From: Ophioceras dolichostomum
Lineage: Eukaryota > Ascomycota > Sordariomycetes > Magnaporthales > Ophioceraceae
Direction: 5' to 3'
NCBI GenBank assembly: GCA_003049485.1
Contig: PYST01000079.1
Span: 91,331-129,287, forward strand
DNA: 37,957 nt
The notes below the pieces were generated by a model. That model saw nothing but the letters and a program-made list of their open reading frames with translations, made no database searches and was not told the origin of the DNA. The position numbers and the translations under genes are program-made. Of the stretch, positions 11,962-24,381 are shown piece by piece. The stretch's first letter is position 1, and the number at the start of each line of letters is the position of its first letter.

Positions 11962-14900
11962 CTCTGTATCAAGATAGGCGTGCACACTAACTCTTGCACT
12001 CCTGTACCTGTACCCGCCTGTACGAAGTACGTATTTGGGTCATGCAATACGTTGTACTGCCCGATGCGGCGGGGAGAGGCGGTCGACATTTGCCGTTGTT
12101 GAAGCATGGGTCTGGCCTATCGATGCGTGAGACTCGTATCCCATCATGAACCACGCCGCCACGAGGCTGCGGCCGCCGTGTGGGGGGAAACGTGAAATTG
12201 ACTGATAGATGGATGAGAGGGCGGATGGGCATTCATTCTGGCTTTCTGGCATTCTGGCACTTTGGGGTCGAGGGGCGGGTGGACGGCGTAGTTGCGGGCC
12301 AGCCCGTGAGCTGAGCCTGAGGTCTTTGTTTGTGAGAAGATGGTGCGTTTCATGAAATGAGTGTGTGGGCTGGTTGTTAGTCAGGTCGAAAGCCTCATTC
12401 TCCACAATCTTCTCAATCTCTGCATCTACTGTACAGACTGCTGATGAAAGCCTGCTCAAAGCAACTCGCAACAACCTACCTGTCGCATCTCTAATGGAAA
12501 GTGTGACTGACATAAGTACTATGTACTCCCTTTTTTGATGCTAAGCACCGGACATCGCGCTCGGGACTCGCTCCCCACCCTTGTCATCAACTGTCTGCTC
12601 ACGTAATCCACACTTGCTCCTAGGTACCTACTTGGTACCTTCCGAGAAGGGATGGTCGTCTGCACAGGAAAGCTCGTGGCGTCCTATTTCTTTGCCCCTG
12701 CATTTTTGGTGTCTGTTCCCTTGTCTGCACCCCCAAATGTTTGTCGGCTTTGGTCGTCAATGCATGGCGCGATCAATCAGCTTTCGGGCCTTCAATCCCA
12801 TTCGATCCCATGAGCTATCCTACAGAAACGACCGGATTCGACGATGCTGCATTTATTTGAGGTTCTGGCCGACATCTTGGCCGAGATTCCGGCAGAGAAC
12901 TCAGGGCCGTCCAGCTCGCTTCCACTGCCACTGACCTCTGACTCTGACCACCGAAAAAGACCAAGGTGGATGTGTGGCCATTCGGCCGCTCTCCCTTGTC
13001 GGCCCTGAACCATCCCTGTTCTCTGGGGGGTTGCAATCTGACCAAATCTGCAGTTAGCTGCACGGTATTTCACTGGCTACAAGTTGGCGTTCAACCTGGC
13101 TAGCCATTCAGAAGCACGAATGCGGCACACCAAGGCCGGCATGGCGGCCCTCAACCCTGTGTCGCCCACGTCGTCAATGGAAGATTCGGGTTTTCTTGAC
13201 CCCCCCTGGTCTACATACAGGTGAGAGCTACTCGACTTGGTTCATGATGGACTACCAGCACGTCGAATAGGTCCGAGAGCATGGTGGGAGGGGCGTGAAC
13301 AAAACAGAGGTCGAGAGTGAATGGTTGATGCATACATCGGGGAGAGATGGTAGACATGGGCGAGATGGTTCAGATGATAGAAATGAAGCAGGTAGGGTGG
13401 TGCTCGGGAGAGGATATGGATCCGCTCGGCGTTCTGTGAAACCATCGGGCCCGCCTGGCCATGCTCTCTTCGGAATGTTGATCCACGTGGCCACCGTCCA
13501 ACCTCGTGCCGCCCAACCCGACAATTTCGGTTCCGCCAGGCGCTCCTCCACCGACCGCGCTTGTTGCGTGGACCCGCATCGGCCAGCAGGTGTTTGGTAT
13601 CTGGAAGGAGGAGCGCACTTGGTACCGTTGAGTTCCGAGCCAATAGCAGTTGATCCGGAGCTGATGGTTAATGGGTGATGGCTAGTGGATGATGGTCAGT
13701 GAGTGGCCAGCGATCTCCTGGCACCAACGGGACCGGGGGCTAGAAAAGTCGGCTAGGGGGCCGATAATTGCCAGGGAGTGCCAGGGGAATTCGGGACTGG
13801 AAGTTTGGTGGGAAGTGTGACCAAGAAGGGGAAGCCACAGGTGGAAAGGGGTCACAAATCTCGCCAGGGCAGGAGATGGGGGGAAAAAAGCAAGACCGGA
13901 TGGCCGCCCCGACTTTGTCTGCCACCTGCTTTCTCCCTGCCACAGGTTCACAGCCGGGGGAGTCCTGTCAGGCTGTCAGGCTGCGCCGTGATGATGCTGT
14001 CGGGAAACCATGCTCCATCGCCTCCGTGCCGCCCCAGAAGTGCAAGGGCTGCGTGGCATGCGGCTAGAGATGTTGCAATGTGTTTCGGGTCCAATTTCCC
14101 AGCCCGCAGAGAACTTTGTTCTGGAAGCAGCTTTCCCCGGACACATTCTGAGCCGGTTAGGCCTGAGCACACTGTCCTCTCCCACCCTTGCCCAGCAACC
14201 CACCGACGCTGCCCTTGCGTTGCCCTACTCTGCCTGCCTGCCTCGTCTGCCTCCAGCTTCGTCTGCTTCCAGCTTCATCTGCCCCGGGCTACATTAGAAG
14301 AAGCAGCGGCAGAACCACTCAGGTTGTCCCGAGAGAAAGCTCATCCCAGGGAAATGCCAGCACAACGAGCTGGCGATGCATAGTCGCAGGTGACGTTTAC
14401 GAGGGCCGCCGTATTCTAGAAATTACAATCCAGTACAGGATTGTGGGCCTTCGATCAATCTATCTATCGATCTCGAGCACAAAGTTAGTTGTGCAGCGCC
14501 GTTCGTTGCGGCGCCTTGCCATTCGCTTTCTCTGTGCCGCATCTTGGTGCCTCATGGGCTCTACACTGTCTGCAGCGTTCAGTGACCATGGCAGATATGG
14601 AATCTGCAAGGGCGGCGTGCGATGCAGGGGTGGGACAGCCCAGCTTCCATGCCTACCCAGGTAAGATACCTACCTAGGTTGTTAGATATCTACACTACGC
14701 TCGCCATATGGATACTGGGGTGGGTACCCCAGGTAGGTTAGCATCGAGGTACGTGTTGTCGGGGAACTGGGATAGCATCACGCACCAGCCACATCCCCGA
14801 ATATGAAACGGGCAACCCCTGGCTTGGATATGTCGTGGCCTTCTTCTCCCTGGCCTGGGGTCTCTCGGTGAAGCCCGATGGCGTGCGTTCATGTCCACTG

Positions 14901-16412
14901 AGCAGTACAACAGCCAGGCGGACGTGCACCAAACAGCCGCATGAAATGGCCCAGAATAGAAAACAAAAGTCGGTTGACCAGCCACCTATCCTCTTACTCT
15001 CCCCACCCCCCTCTCTCCCCGACTAGTCGCATGACCAGACATCACGCCCCAGGCAGTGCTTGCTGCGGGCACGAGTCTGCCTTGTGCCGCAACGGTGCGC
15101 ATGATACGTGTGGTGGAATGGAACTTCGAAGGGGATTTGCGTCTTGGGATACCCACCTGGGGCGTAGAGGTGGTGAAGCAGGCCGATGCGCAGGGGGGAC
15201 TATCTTATGACATCTTCTAGTACTTGTCCCCATAAGACCTTGCTTCCATGACCGAGCAGATGGAGTGGAGACACTAGCCAGTGTGAGTGGGATGGAGGCC
15301 GAGCCCATGGGTAGATACTACCTGCCTATGTATGCATAGGATGGCAGGAGTAGGTGCATCGGCGGACGATAGGAGTCGCTCACTGCGTGACACTGTTGCA
15401 ATGAACCAGGCACCTCGTGCTTCTGGTGAACTATCGCCTTCCGCCAAGCCTGCTAGTGACGGGGATGGCGGCAGAACCTTCCTCCTCAACTTTCCCTCGC
15501 GACCTTCCATGTCGGGAAACACGGGCATGCTGCCGGTGCTCCCTCCTTACCTTCTCCTGCGTTAAAGCATGACACTCGGCTGCAGGGCGACCACACCGCC
15601 CCCGTCACTGATCCTCTATCTACAGCCGTGTCTAAGTAGTCGGTAGCAGGTTGGGCTAATGACCACGCAGGAGCCTCTTGTGCTGGCTTGGCTGGTGATA
15701 CATGGCCTAATCGAGCAGGGCTTGCAGTCCCATTCAGGTGCTTCTCTGTGGGAGGTTTGCGGTCACAGCGTAGTCCATGGCTTGGTTCCATTCCACCTTT
15801 TGCCACTAGCCAGCGATGGCCTAAAATCGCTATACATGCCACCGATGATACGCCGAGCGTCAACTACTGTCCGCGATCTCTGGAAAAGGAGACGTCTCCA
15901 GTCTCTCTGTCTTGGCCGCTGGATTGCATGACCGGAGCTCCCAGTCCTTTCTCTACCTTCTGCCCATGCCAGGGACATGGATGCCACTAAGAAGCTGGAG
16001 GTAGAAACCCACAGAGACGGAGTCCCAGCTCGGTCCCAACGTTAGGCGTCATCGGCTATGTAAGGTAAGTGTGGATCTACGATTGGGATGTCTTGAGTGG
16101 CCATGGCCTCGTAAATGGACGTAGATAAGTAACTTGCAACACCCCGAGCCGGATAAGCAGGATTGGGAGGGAGAAAAAAAAATAAAAAATGGGGGGTGCC
16201 TACGGCGATGAGTAGGGTGCTTAATACCAGATAAGGCCAGGGCAGATTCGGCACACACATTTATGAGCGCCCTATTTAATCATACAATGCGTCGCCAAAG
16301 AGCAAAGAGACGAGTGGAGGGGGGGCTGCATTATGCACCTTCTTGGGCCAGTTCTCCCAAAAAGAAGGTAAATTGCCAGGCGTGAGGTAGCAAAGTAGGC
16401 AAGCTAGGTTAG

Positions 16413-16433
16413 ATACCTACTTACCTACCTACA
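16413..16433. repeat. ATACCTACTTACCTACCTAC tract near the PRP3 3' end
   Basis: A short run of TACC units about 50 bases beyond the PRP3 stop codon, so probably within or next to its 3' UTR. Same tetranucleotide family as the upstream tracts. Confidence 0.6.
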
Positions 16434-16486
16434 TGCACCGAAGATACCGTTACCCTGCTGCCTAGGACCTCAAGTTGCTCATCCAT

Positions 16487-17968
16487 CTACGCAATACTCC
16501 TAGCTTGAGTCCAGAAGTTGTCAAGCTTGACCCTGGCGAGCACCTCCCTCGCCTCGGTATCAGTCTCGCACACCTTGCTCCCCCACTTGCGGAACACCCT
16601 ATTCTTCACCTCCCCCTCGAAGACCAGCCGGCATTCGTTGTGCGAGATGTCCTTGAGCACCCCCCTCTCGTCTTCCGCCACCAGCCACTGCCTCGGCGGC
16701 GGTCGGTTTGGACCACCGTCCTTGTCGCGGGACGGCGCGTTCTCGGCCCAGTTGATGCGCTCCATCATGAGCCTCCGATATTTTGCGATGCTCCAGGACC
16801 CGCCCTCGACGATGACGAGGTTGAACCTGGGGTGCATGATGCAGATGCCCGTAAGCGCGTGCTGCTCCGCGTTCACGCTGATGCGGTAGCGATGCTGGCC
16901 GTTGGCCAGGCTGTTGATCTTGAAGACCAGCATGTGCAGCCCCTTCGCTGCGTCCTTCTCCTGATTCGCGGCCAATTTCTCGTGCCGCTGCTCCGCGGTG
17001 AGCTTCCGCTCCTCGTTCGCCCTCAGGTGCTCGTCGTGGCGCCTGGCGATCTCCCGGTTCACCTGGGCCTCCACGGCCGTCGGGTCCTTGACCGCCTGCT
17101 CGGCCAGGACCACCATCATGTTGTTCCTCGTGACCTTGGGCGGCTCCGGCTCCAGGAGCCCGAGCCGCACTTTTGCCTGCTTCTCTTTCAGGTCGGCCGC
17201 TCTTCGCTGCCGTCGCAGTTTCTTCTGTTCTTTGGTTGTGAGGTACATTGGCCTGGGAGCTGGCACGTTCTTGTCCTGCGGCGGCTCGAGAGCGACGGGG
17301 TGCTGTATCAGCTCCGTGACAATGCTGTCGTCGCCGATATCGACGCGTAGCAGGCGGTCATCGCTGTCGTCCTCGCCGTCACCGTAGCTCTTCCCATCCA
17401 CCAGCCCCTCGTCCCACCACTCGATGTCTGGCGGGGCCTCGGTCGAGCTTAGTGGTAGGTCGATATCCTCGTCGATGCCAGCCTTGCGCGTCTGCTCCGC
17501 GATGCGCTTTTTCATAGCCTCCAGGGCGGCCTGTCTCCGCAGTGCATTGCCCTGCTGGATGTATTTGCCCTTCGCATTGAAGACGAGTTGCCGAGGCTCT
17601 CTCTGCCTCGCGGGCTGCGCGCCGGGACTGGCAGCATCGTAGTATGGGTTACTCCTGAGTTCACCGAACGGAGCGCCAGTCCTGCGTCCGCTCTGCCCGC
17701 CGGCGGCATGGCGAGCCGGGGTCGTGCCGGCGCGCTCAGCAGATTTGTTGGAGTCCCCCCCGGCCTTGTCTGCAGGCTTTGGGTGATTCAGCTCTTCCAG
17801 GACGGGATGCAGTCCGACGGCCAGTCCACCTTTGGCTTTGCTACTGCTGATCGCGTTGGCTACTCGCGCTTTGAGTGCGGCCATTTTGTCGGCCACGGAC
17901 TCTGGCTTTTGAACTCGCGATAGAGAATCAGGGCGGCGGCCGGGGCCAGGGCTCTGATTGCGATCCAT
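16487..17968 (-). CDS. PRP3: U4/U6 small nuclear ribonucleoprotein Prp3
   Basis: An intronless 493-residue frame read from 17968 down to 16487. Residues 1-100 are low complexity and basic. A PRP3-type domain follows at about 100-330, including an asparagine-proline-tyrosine segment near 106-110, an acidic WWDEG region near 184-188, and a long charged helical stretch with the conserved TTKEQKKLRRQRR block (244-256). The C-terminal DUF1115/ferredoxin-like module spans about 345-485 with conserved NLVIVEGG and a terminal Phe-Trp. In this family Prp3 binds the U4/U6 snRNA duplex and helps build the U4/U6.U5 tri-snRNP for pre-mRNA splicing in the nucleus. The length is close to that usual for fungi. 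It is transcribed divergently from RPA190 with 443 bp between start codons, so the two genes probably share a promoter. The start ATG is the first in the open frame and gives the expected N-terminus. Confidence 0.93.
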   Translation of the reverse strand: MDRNQSPGPGRRPDSLSRVQKPESVADKMAALKARVANAISSSKAKGGLAVGLHPVLEELNHPKPADKAGGDSNKSAERAGTTPARHAAGGQSGRRTGAPFGELRSNPYYDAASPGAQPARQREPRQLVFNAKGKYIQQGNALRRQAALEAMKKRIAEQTRKAGIDEDIDLPLSSTEAPPDIEWWDEGLVDGKSYGDGEDDSDDRLLRVDIGDDSIVTELIQHPVALEPPQDKNVPAPRPMYLTTKEQKKLRRQRRAADLKEKQAKVRLGLLEPEPPKVTRNNMMVVLAEQAVKDPTAVEAQVNREIARRHDEHLRANEERKLTAEQRHEKLAANQEKDAAKGLHMLVFKINSLANGQHRYRISVNAEQHALTGICIMHPRFNLVIVEGGSWSIAKYRRLMMERINWAENAPSRDKDGGPNRPPPRQWLVAEDERGVLKDISHNECRLVFEGEVKNRVFRKWGSKVCETDTEAREVLARVKLDNFWTQARSIA

Positions 17969-18411
17969 TTTCGTAAATGCACGTTGTCGCGGTTGTAGTC
18001 GCGGTCGGGGTTGTGGTCGTGGTTGGACGAGTCCTCGCTAGACTGAACTGACTCGGTGGAAACGAGGCTCAGAGGAGCTCAACAATGTGATAAGGCGGGA
18101 CAAGCCCACGCGCGTATAGCTGGGATGGGAGACTAGACTGAGGTTCGTCAGATTATCGACTCTGGGATTGTCGAGCTTGCACTCCGTGTTCGTTGTGACT
18201 AGGCTAGGTGGGGACTTCGTTTGGTGGCGGCAGGCATCGTCAACGGTGACCCACCGAGGTTGCAGTGCTCCAATTCTGCCATCGAACACCGCTAAAAAAT
18301 TCGGAGAGCTGCCGTTTTTATGTCCTCACCCCCTCACGGATTTCAGTCACCCCGACCTGTCCTTGACATTTCCCTAGAGCTCACCGTGATCGGTGGTGCC
18401 CTGAGATAGCC
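17969..18411. promoter_or_regulatory. Shared divergent promoter of PRP3 and RPA190
   Basis: Only 443 bp separate two divergent start codons, so both 5' leaders and promoters must lie here. I see no canonical TATA box at a convincing distance. On the PRP3 side sits a GT-rich repeated segment (annotated separately). Shared control of a splicing factor and a Pol I subunit would fit growth-linked expression; that is inference. Confidence 0.6.
17984..18027 (-). repeat. Short imperfect repeat in the PRP3 5' leader
   Basis: On the plus strand, units like GTCGCGGTTGTA, GTCGGGGTTGTG and GTCGTGGTTGG follow each other. In the PRP3 transcript they read as CAACC(A/G)CGAC-type repeats, a CA-rich leader of low structure just upstream of the start codon. 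Confidence 0.55.
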
Positions 18412-21400
18412 ATGAACATTTCGCAGCCAGTGGCGTCGTCGGTCGACAGCGTTGAGTTTACCTTCCTGTCGGCCGACGAGATCCGTGCGTTTTCTGTGAG
18501 AAAAATCGAAAACGACAGTACTTTTGATACCTTGCTTAACCCTATTCCAGGGGGCTTGTACGATCCGGCCCTGGGCGCCTGGGGTGAATCTATGTGAGTT
18601 CTGGCTCATGTCCCTTGTTCTCTCTGTCCTTTGTCGTTAGATGCCCTCTAAAGAGCTCTTCTGGTCTTCCGGATCCTTCAACTTTGGCCAATTTGTTTAC
18701 AATTGCTTACCCACCTACCTGGTGCTTCAGATGCACGACATGTAATCTTGGGCCGATGGCGTGTCCTGGCCATGCCGGCCACATTGAGCTTCCAGTCCCT
18801 GTGTACCATCCCGTATTCATGGACCAGGTGCTCCGGTTGCTTCGTGCGCAATGTGTTTATTGTCACAGGTTTCGGATGCGGCGGAGGGATATCCACCGGT
18901 ACACTTGCATGTTCAGGTTGCTGCAGTACGGTCTGCTCGCGGAGGCTCGGGTGGTTGACGCCATTGGGGACAGCCTAGTGGGTAAGATCAGCAAGGACCT
19001 CATAGCGAGCGATGCGTCCTCCGACGATGAGGCGGCAGGCGAGTCTGTGGGGGAGGACGTCGTAATTCGCAAGATGGATGCGTATGTGCAACGGGTATTG
19101 CGGCGGCACCAGATCAGCCTGGGCGAGATTCGCAAGGGGAAACACGAGGGCGCATCCGAGATGCGCCGGGAACTGGTCAAGGAATTTCTGAGGGAAATCA
19201 CCAAGGGAAGAGCCTGCGCGTCCTGCAAGGGCCTGTCACCGAGCTATCGCAAAGACCGCTTCGTCAAGATTTTCGAGAAGACTCTGTCGTCCAAGGAGCA
19301 GGCCAAGATGGCCCAAGGCCGTTTTAAGCGCCACGACGCGATGGCACTCCGCCAAGCGCCGTCCAAGAGGGCGGTGGATGGCTACCAGTCCGACGAGGCC
19401 ATTGCCGACCTCGACCTCCCGTCATCCGACTCGGACAGGGAGGAAGGCGGCGACGGTGCTGACGAACTCGACGAATATGGCGACCTCATCCAGCCCTCCA
19501 CCGGTACCACAACCCTTTCAAAGCCTTCCGGGAAGCGGTCCACCGGGACTGCTCCCCAACGCTACATCAACGCGAGAGAGGTGCTGGAGAGGTTGAACCT
19601 CTTGTTCGAAAAGGAGCAGGAAGTCCTGATGCTCTTGTACAGCTCGAAGCCGGTGGCCAGGTTCTCATCGTCTCCCGCCGCCTCCGCCACTCCCCGCCTC
19701 ACCGCCCATTGGTTCTTCATCCAGACGATTCTTGTGCCTCCCAACAAGTACAGGCCGGAAGCACGCACGGGGGAGTCTATCGCGGAGTCGCCGCAGAACA
19801 GTCTTTACAAGATGATCCTGAGAAGCTCCAGCAAGGTCGCCCAGACGTTCCGCGAGCTCCAAGACCAGACCAAGGATGCCACCGCACTCCATGCTGCCTG
19901 GACTGAGCTGCAGGACTGCGTGAACTCGCTGATCGACCAGGGGAAAAACCCGGTCCAGGGTGCGAGAGCCAAGGGCACCGAGGAGGGCATCAAGCAGAAG
20001 CTGGAGAAGAAAGAGGGCTTGTTCCGCAAAAACATGATGGGCAAGCGAGTCAACCACGCTGCTCGCAGTGTCATCTCGCCAGACCCGAACATCGAGACCA
20101 ACGAGATCGGCGTGCCGCCCGTGTTCGCCCGCAAGCTGACGTATCCGGAGCCGGTTACGAGCCACAACTTCAAGGACATGCAGCAAGCGGTCATCAACGG
20201 CCCCGAGAAGTGGCCTGGTGCGGCTGCGATCGAGAATGAGAACGGGCAGGTGATCAACCTGCGGAACAAGACGCAAGAGGAGCGGGCCGCGCTGGCGAAC
20301 CAGCTTCTAGCGCCGACGGCCGGCAGCAGCTTTGGCGGCGTGCGCAACAAGAAGGTGCTCCGGCACATCGCCAACGGCGACGTGGTGCTGATGAACCGGC
20401 AGCCGACGCTGCATAAGCCGTCCATCATGGGCCACCGGGTGCGGGTTCTGCCGGGCGAGAAGACGATCCGCATGCACTACGCCAACTGCAACACCTACAA
20501 CGCCGACTTCGACGGTGACGAGATGAACATGCATTTCCCGCAGAACGAGGTGGCGCGAGCCGAGGCGCTCCAGCTGGCTGACACGGACCACCAGTACATC
20601 TCCGGCACCCAGGGCAAGCCCCTCCGCGGCCTGATCCAGGACCATCTGTCGGTGTCGGTCGCCCTGTGCAGCCGGGACACCTTCTTCGACCGCGGCACGT
20701 ACCACGAGCTTGTCTACAGCGCCCTGCGCCCGGAAAGTGGCCACATCCTGCGCGAGCGCATCGAGCTGGTGCCACCCGCCATCATCAGGCCGGTCCCGCG
20801 CTGGACGGGCAAGCAGGTGGTGACAACCATCCTGCGCAACATCCGCCCGCTAGACTGCGGCGAACTCTGGATGACGGGCAAAAGCCAAGTGCCTGCGGCC
20901 GCCTGGGGCGCCCACGCCAACGAGGAGAACCAGGTGCTTTTCCGAGACGGCGAGTTTATCACTGGCATCTTGGACAAGGCACAGCTGGGTCCGAGCGCGA
21001 AGGGGCTGATCCACGCTGTGCACGAAGTCTACGGGCCGGCCACGGCGGGCAAGCTGCTCAGCAGCTTTGGCCGCCTGCTGACCCGCTATCTCAATATCCG
21101 GGCTTTCAGCTGTGGCATGGACGACCTAAAGCTGACGCCGCAGGGGAACAGCACTCGCAAGAACATCATCGAGAAGGCCAGTGCTGTGGGCCTCCGTGTA
21201 GCGACTGAGTACGTCGGGTTGGACGATGAAGCGCGGCCTGTGTCGGGGGCCACCGATCCGGCCCTCCTCGAGCGGCTCGAAGAGGTCATGCGGGATGATG
21301 GCAAGCAAGAAGGCCTGGACAGAGTGATGAATTCGGCCGCGGGTGACCTCTCGACCGAGATTACCAGGGCGTGCATGCCTGGTGGCCTTGAGAAGCAGTT

Positions 21401-23774
21401 CCCCAAGAATCAGATGCAGCTGATGACCATCTCCGGCGCCAAGGGCGGGGCCGTCAACGCAAACCTCATCTCGTGCAACCTGGCCCAGCAGGTGCTGGAG
21501 GGTCGAAGGGTGCCACTGATGGTCAGCGGGAAGTCGCTTCCGTGCTTCAGGCCCTTCGAGGTGGACATCCGTGCCGGGGGCTACATCGTCAACCGTTTCC
21601 TGACCGGCATCCGACCTCAGGAGTACTACTTCCATCACATGGCCGGCCGTGAGGGCCTCATCGACACGGCGGTCAAGACGTCACGCTCCGGATACCTGCA
21701 GCGCTGCCTGATCAAGGGCATGGAGGGGCTCAGAATAGGATACGACAGTTCGGTCCGTGACTCGGACGGCTCTCTGGTGCAATTCTTATACGGCGAGGAT
21801 GGCCTCGACGTGACCAAGCAGAAGTACCTGACCGACTTCGAATTCGTCCTCGAGAATTTGAAGTCGGAGCTCGCGCAGCTGAACATATCAGACCCAAAGA
21901 CCAACACGCTCTTCGACCACCGCGAAGAGATCATGCGCATGAACAAGTCTATGGTAAAAAGGGCCAAAGCAAACTGGAGAGGCCTGTCCGCCGACCCAGT
22001 CAACTCCATACTCAATCCGGCGCTACACGCCTACGCCACATCGGAAAATTTCTTTGAGGCGATGTCGGACTACGTCAAGAAAAACGAGCATGGCCTGGTC
22101 AGGGAGAAAAGGGAGAAGGAGGACGGGGGCTCCCCACGTGTCCGATTGGGAAGGAAGGGCGCCGAGAAGGTTTTCAGTGCCAAATTCATGAGGTCTCTAG
22201 TGCAGCCCGGCGAGGCCGTGGGCATTGTAGCCGGCCAGTCGGTCGGCGAGCCTTCGACGCAGATGACCCTCAACACATTCCATCTGGCTGGCCACTCCGC
22301 CAAGAACGTCACGCTTGGGATTCCCCGTCTGCGGGAGATCCTCATGACGGCCAGTGCCAAGATTTCCACGCCAGCAATGACCCTCTTCCTCAATGAGGAG
22401 CTCCCCCTCGAGGACAAGGAAAAGTTCGCCAAAGCGATCAGCATGTTGCCGCTGTCATACGTTGTCGATCGGGCCACCGTTTTCGAGCGGGTCGGCGCCG
22501 GGCTGGCCCACCCGCTGGCCAAGATCTTTGACGTGCGGCTACGCTTCTTCCCATCCGCCGATTACTGCAGGACGTACGCAATTATCGTCGCCGATGTGCT
22601 CCACACAGTGGAGACAAAGTTCATGAGCACGCTGTGCAAGCTCGTGGCCGGGGAGGTGAAGAAGAAGTTCTCATACGAGAGTGCCGCTACGCCGGCCATC
22701 GGCGAGAAGGCAGGCGTGGTCGAGATGGCATCTACTGCAGCGGCGGCTAGAGGTGGTGGCGGGGATGACGACGACGACGACGATGACGATGACGGCGATG
22801 ATGGCGACGCCACAGCGGCCAAGCAAAGAGCGAATCGAAGCGAGGCGGTCTCGTACGGGCCCAATGATGAGGAGGACGACGCAATCCAGCAGAGGATGCA
22901 GCGCGAGGCGGATTTCGAAGACGAGGGCTTTGAGGGCAGCCCGCCGCCGGAATCGTCTCCAGCCAAGGGAATGTTCGACGGTGACGAAGTGGATGAGGAG
23001 GGGGACACGCGCGGCGACCAGGCAACATCGCAGTCGGAACAAGACGAGGCGGCGGCTAAGTCGCGGGAGTCACGAGTGCGTCACAAGCATCCTGAGGTGA
23101 CGAAGTTTCGCTGCGACGAGGCTGCGGGTGAGTGGTGTGAAATCGCCCTCGAGTTCAGCGCCAGCATCCCGAAGATCCTCATGCTCAGCTTGGTGCAGGA
23201 GGCTGTGCGCAAGGCGGTCGTGCAGCAGATCTCTGGCATCAAGGCGTGTACCTTTGTGGCAGACGAGAAGGTCGAGGATCCGCGTACCGGCGAGCAGAAG
23301 GAGGTGGCCGTCGTCCATACAGACGGCTCCAACATACGGGCCATGCAGATGTACGGCGACTTTATCAATCCCAACCTCATCGTCACCAACGACATTGCGG
23401 CCGTGCTGGATATCTTTGGAGTAGAGGCATGCCGTGCAAACATCATCCGCGAGCTCGGGAGTGTGTTCGCCTCACACGCCATTACCGTCGACAACCGCCA
23501 CCTAAACCTAATCGCCGACCACATGACAAAGAGCGGCGGCTTTGTGCCGTTCAACCGCATGGGCCTAAAGGGCAATGTCAGTCCCTTCACAAAGATGAGC
23601 TTCGAGACTACGCTCGCCTTCCTGAAGGACGCCGTCCTCGACGGTGACTGGGACGACCTCACAACCCCGAGCAGCCGCCTGGTCTTGGGCCGCCTTGGCA
23701 AAGTAGGCACCGGCGCGTTCGACGTCCTGACGCAGGCGCCGATGAATCACTTCGACTCCGTCGGCTCCAACTAG
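18412..23774 (+). CDS. RPA190: DNA-directed RNA polymerase I largest subunit (A190)
   Basis: Exons 18412-18593 and 18731-23774, intron 137 bp (GTGAGT...TTCAG), giving 1741 residues. The join makes ...GES-I-CTTC..., restoring the N-terminal zinc clamp: C62, C65, C72, H75, with C102/C105 and C223/C226 further on. The catalytic Mg-binding loop NADFDGDEMN lies at 651-660. The bridge-helix/trigger-loop region is near 1221-1265 (GEAVGIVAGQSVGEP followed by TQMTLNTFHLAGH). An acidic insertion starts with GGGG and ten Asp at about 1402-1415 and stays acidic to about 1500; this corresponds in place to the Pol I jaw insertion that contains the expander loop in yeast A190. The enzyme transcribes the 35S/45S pre-rRNA in the nucleolus. 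The polymerase core domain order is complete and I saw no break. It is head-to-head with PRP3 and tail-to-tail with histone H3. The ATG at 18412 is supported by conserved N-terminal residues (LYDPALGAWG) just before the intron. Confidence 0.95.
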
Positions 23775-24381
23775 GTAACGGCAGGTCTTATCATCGATGC
23801 AAGGTGGTTCAATGAAAAAGAGCAGTGGAAACAATAAGTTGGGCGTGAAGAAGCATGCATGAGTCATAGATCAAGTGAACAATAATGAGATTGAGGATTG
23901 GTTACGTGTGTGGCGAAGCTCTGGATTGCTAAGAACCTCGCCGTGATAATCAGTGATTTGGTACCTAGGGCATGCAAGGCCCTCACAGGGGGTATGGTAT
24001 GAAAATGCCAGTCCCAGCTCAGCTAGACGGGCGAGACGCCGAGACAGTGCGAGGTGCATCACGACGAGTGGATATGGGCCAATTCCGATCAGTGCGCGTC
24101 GGATCAAAACATTGATCATGCACTGTCATTCGCGACACGAATGGTTGATGAAAGTGGTTGGTGAGGGCGGGGGCCTAGCTGGCAAAAAGAACGCGTTCGT
24201 GTCAAATGTGTATTGTTTGGGGCATCTCGCAAACGGCACTTGTGTCGTCATAACCCTAATGTACAACCCCGAAAGAACCAACTCGCAGAACGCCATATTA
24301 ACCCCCAGAAGAACCCATTGTCCCGTGTCAAGTGAATCCCATTCGCATCAGACCCAGGCTAAAGACGTCAAAAGAAACAGC
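23775..24381. other. Convergent 3' intergenic region, RPA190 / histone H3
   Basis: 607 bp between two stop codons facing each other; it must hold both 3' UTRs and polyadenylation sites. A GGTACC palindrome occurs at about 23961. I see no coding sequence. Confidence 0.6.

Larger units (their letters stand above)
9788..16486. other. Long intergenic region between the zinc-finger gene and PRP3
   Basis: The first ~350 bases are probably 3' UTR of the zinc-finger gene (T-rich, then an AT-rich stretch around 10020-10050). The rest shows no recognisable coding sequence: candidate frames are short, overlap on both strands and carry no known motifs. It contains repeated GGTACC palindromes (about 10810, 11934, 11949, 12623, 12635, 13620, 14725), ACCTACCT tracts and a (CA)n/(CT)n microsatellite. 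No tRNA or rRNA was seen. An unrecognised small or spliced gene cannot be excluded without transcript data. Confidence 0.55.

Noticed and set aside
16475..17350. 291-codon open frame on the plus strand opposite PRP3
   Set aside because: It lies wholly antisense to the conserved PRP3 coding sequence. It is a Leu/Val/Pro-rich shadow frame of GC-rich coding DNA with no recognisable domain.
19665..21640. Several 140-220 codon minus-strand frames opposite RPA190
   Set aside because: They are antisense to conserved polymerase motifs and overlap each other in different frames; no homology is visible.
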